Part shown: piece after piece, positions 13,091 to 13,712 of the stretch
How positions within the stretch are numbered: the stretch's first letter is position 1
How the letters are laid out: the number at the start of each line of letters is the position of its first letter
From: Bacteroidota bacterium
GTDB lineage: Bacteria > Bacteroidota > Bacteroidia > Chitinophagales > Chitinophagaceae
Reading direction: 5' to 3'
Length of the DNA stretch: 13,712 nucleotides
Assembly: GCA_023415275.1 (NCBI GenBank)
Contig: JAEZLJ010000021.1
Location: 1-13,712, forward strand
Position numbers and translations under genes: made by a program
The notes under the pieces: model-generated
The model's database searches: none
Seen by the model: the letters and a program-made list of their open reading frames with translations, nothing else
What the model was told of the DNA's origin: nothing

Positions 13091-13712
13091 ATGGAATACA
13101 ATACTACCAGGAATTACCTGACGATGCGTGAGTACGGGCGCCACATTCAAAAGATGGTGGAGCACCTTCTGTCCATAGAAGACAGGGAACGTCGTCAGAA
13201 GCAGGCATACGTGGTGATAGAGCTGATGGGATTTTTAAATCCGCATTTAAAGAACGTGGAGGATTTCCGCCATAAACTTTGGGATCATCTTTTTTATATA
13301 AGCGATTTTAAGCTGGATGTGGATAGTCCCTATCCCATTCCAAAAAAAGAAACTTACAAGGCCAAGCCAGAACCCATTCCTTATCCTAAGCGTTATCCTA
13401 AATACTCGCACCTGGGTAAGAACCTGGAGCTAGTGATCAACAAAGCACTGAAAGAAGAAAGCCCCGAGAAGCGCCAGGGATTTGCCAATGCCATAGCCTA
13501 TTATATGAAGCTGGCCTATAACAACTGGCACAAGGACGTAGTGCATGACGATGCCATTCAAAGCGAGTTGACCAACATTACCGAAGGACAACTGGAGTTT
13601 ACCAACACACCATATGTGAAGGCTTACCGCCCTTCGCAGGACCGCGACAGGGATCGTGGTGGCTACGGACGCCAGAAACGCGGAAAGTTTCATAACAACC
13701 GCGGCGGTGGAG
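13091..13712 (+). CDS. DUF4290 family protein, 3' end outside the window
   Basis: The frame runs from ATG 13091 off the right edge, giving 207 full codons. It begins MEYNTTRNYLTMREYGRHIQ and carries the DUF4290 hallmarks: an IEDRERR helix, a GFLNPHLKNVEDFRHKLWDH block (residues 47-66) and SDFKLDVDSPYPIP (71-84). A second helical part (LGKNLELVINKAL to YYMKLAYNNWHKDVVHDD) follows. The family is nearly confined to Bacteroidota and has no known function; it is mostly helical and cytoplasmic. After about residue 180 the protein turns into a basic tail rich in Arg, Asp, Gly and Asn (DRDRDRGGYGRQKRGKF), an RGG-like segment that could bind RNA; this is inference. In other members of the phylum murA often follows this gene, which cannot be checked here. 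Confidence 0.9.
   Translation, partial: MEYNTTRNYLTMREYGRHIQKMVEHLLSIEDRERRQKQAYVVIELMGFLNPHLKNVEDFRHKLWDHLFYISDFKLDVDSPYPIPKKETYKAKPEPIPYPKRYPKYSHLGKNLELVINKALKEESPEKRQGFANAIAYYMKLAYNNWHKDVVHDDAIQSELTNITEGQLEFTNTPYVKAYRPSQDRDRDRGGYGRQKRGKFHNNRGGG

Overview
The window looks like chromosomal DNA of a member of the Bacteroidota, most likely of the Chitinophagaceae or a close relative. This is an inference from four things. First, a secreted multicopper oxidase ends in a type IX secretion (Por) sorting domain. Second, several protein families are typical of the phylum: DUF4290, head-GIN/DUF2807, the YkuD_2-type L,D-transpeptidase and the DUF7793-like STAS protein. Third, the promoters have the phylum's -33/-7 form, TTG-N19/20-TAnnTTTG, and Shine-Dalgarno sequences are absent. 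Fourth, the base composition is moderate. No rRNA, tRNA, CRISPR array, transposase or phage gene was seen.

Layout, left to right. A glycoside hydrolase of clan GH-A type, cut by the left edge (2-1219, +), overlaps by one base a small STAS-like protein (1219-1629, +). Two minus-strand genes follow: a six-helix DUF1206 membrane protein (1719-2585) and a CotA-like multicopper oxidase exported by T9SS (2667-4697), with an intrinsic terminator between them. A plus-strand run of single genes comes next: GNAT acetyltransferase (4880-5344), two-CBS protein (5502-5933), a small two-helix membrane protein (6049-6318), a small helical protein with an internal duplication (6358-6798) and an L,D-transpeptidase (6905-7630). 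A perfect 16-bp hairpin terminator separates the last of these from a convergent M48 lipoprotein protease (7696-9132, -).

The stretch 9133-9971 is gene-poor. It holds a heptamer repeat, a 42-codon ORF (9447-9575) and a strong promoter followed directly by a 125-base segment whose ends pair over 16 bp, a candidate small RNA or structured leader. This lies in front of a stand-alone response-regulator receiver protein (9972-10400). A fumarylacetoacetate-hydrolase family enzyme (10708-11715, +) converges on a head-GIN/DUF2807 protein (11793-12500, -) with a 15-bp hairpin between them. The last 590-base intergenic region (12501-13090) is full of symmetry: a pair of interleaved inverted repeats, two short tandem duplications and a nested 24-bp plus 13-bp inverted repeat with an extra copy of one arm. 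A DUF4290 gene starts at 13091 and runs off the right edge.

The genes do not form one pathway. Most are housekeeping or envelope genes with their own promoters (cell-wall cross-linking, lipoprotein protease, secreted oxidase, membrane protein, head-GIN protein). I see no clear new multi-gene system. The most interesting material is non-coding or very small: the nested repeat at 12824-12922, the promoter plus paired-end segment at 9678-9843, and the 42-codon ORF at 9447-9575.
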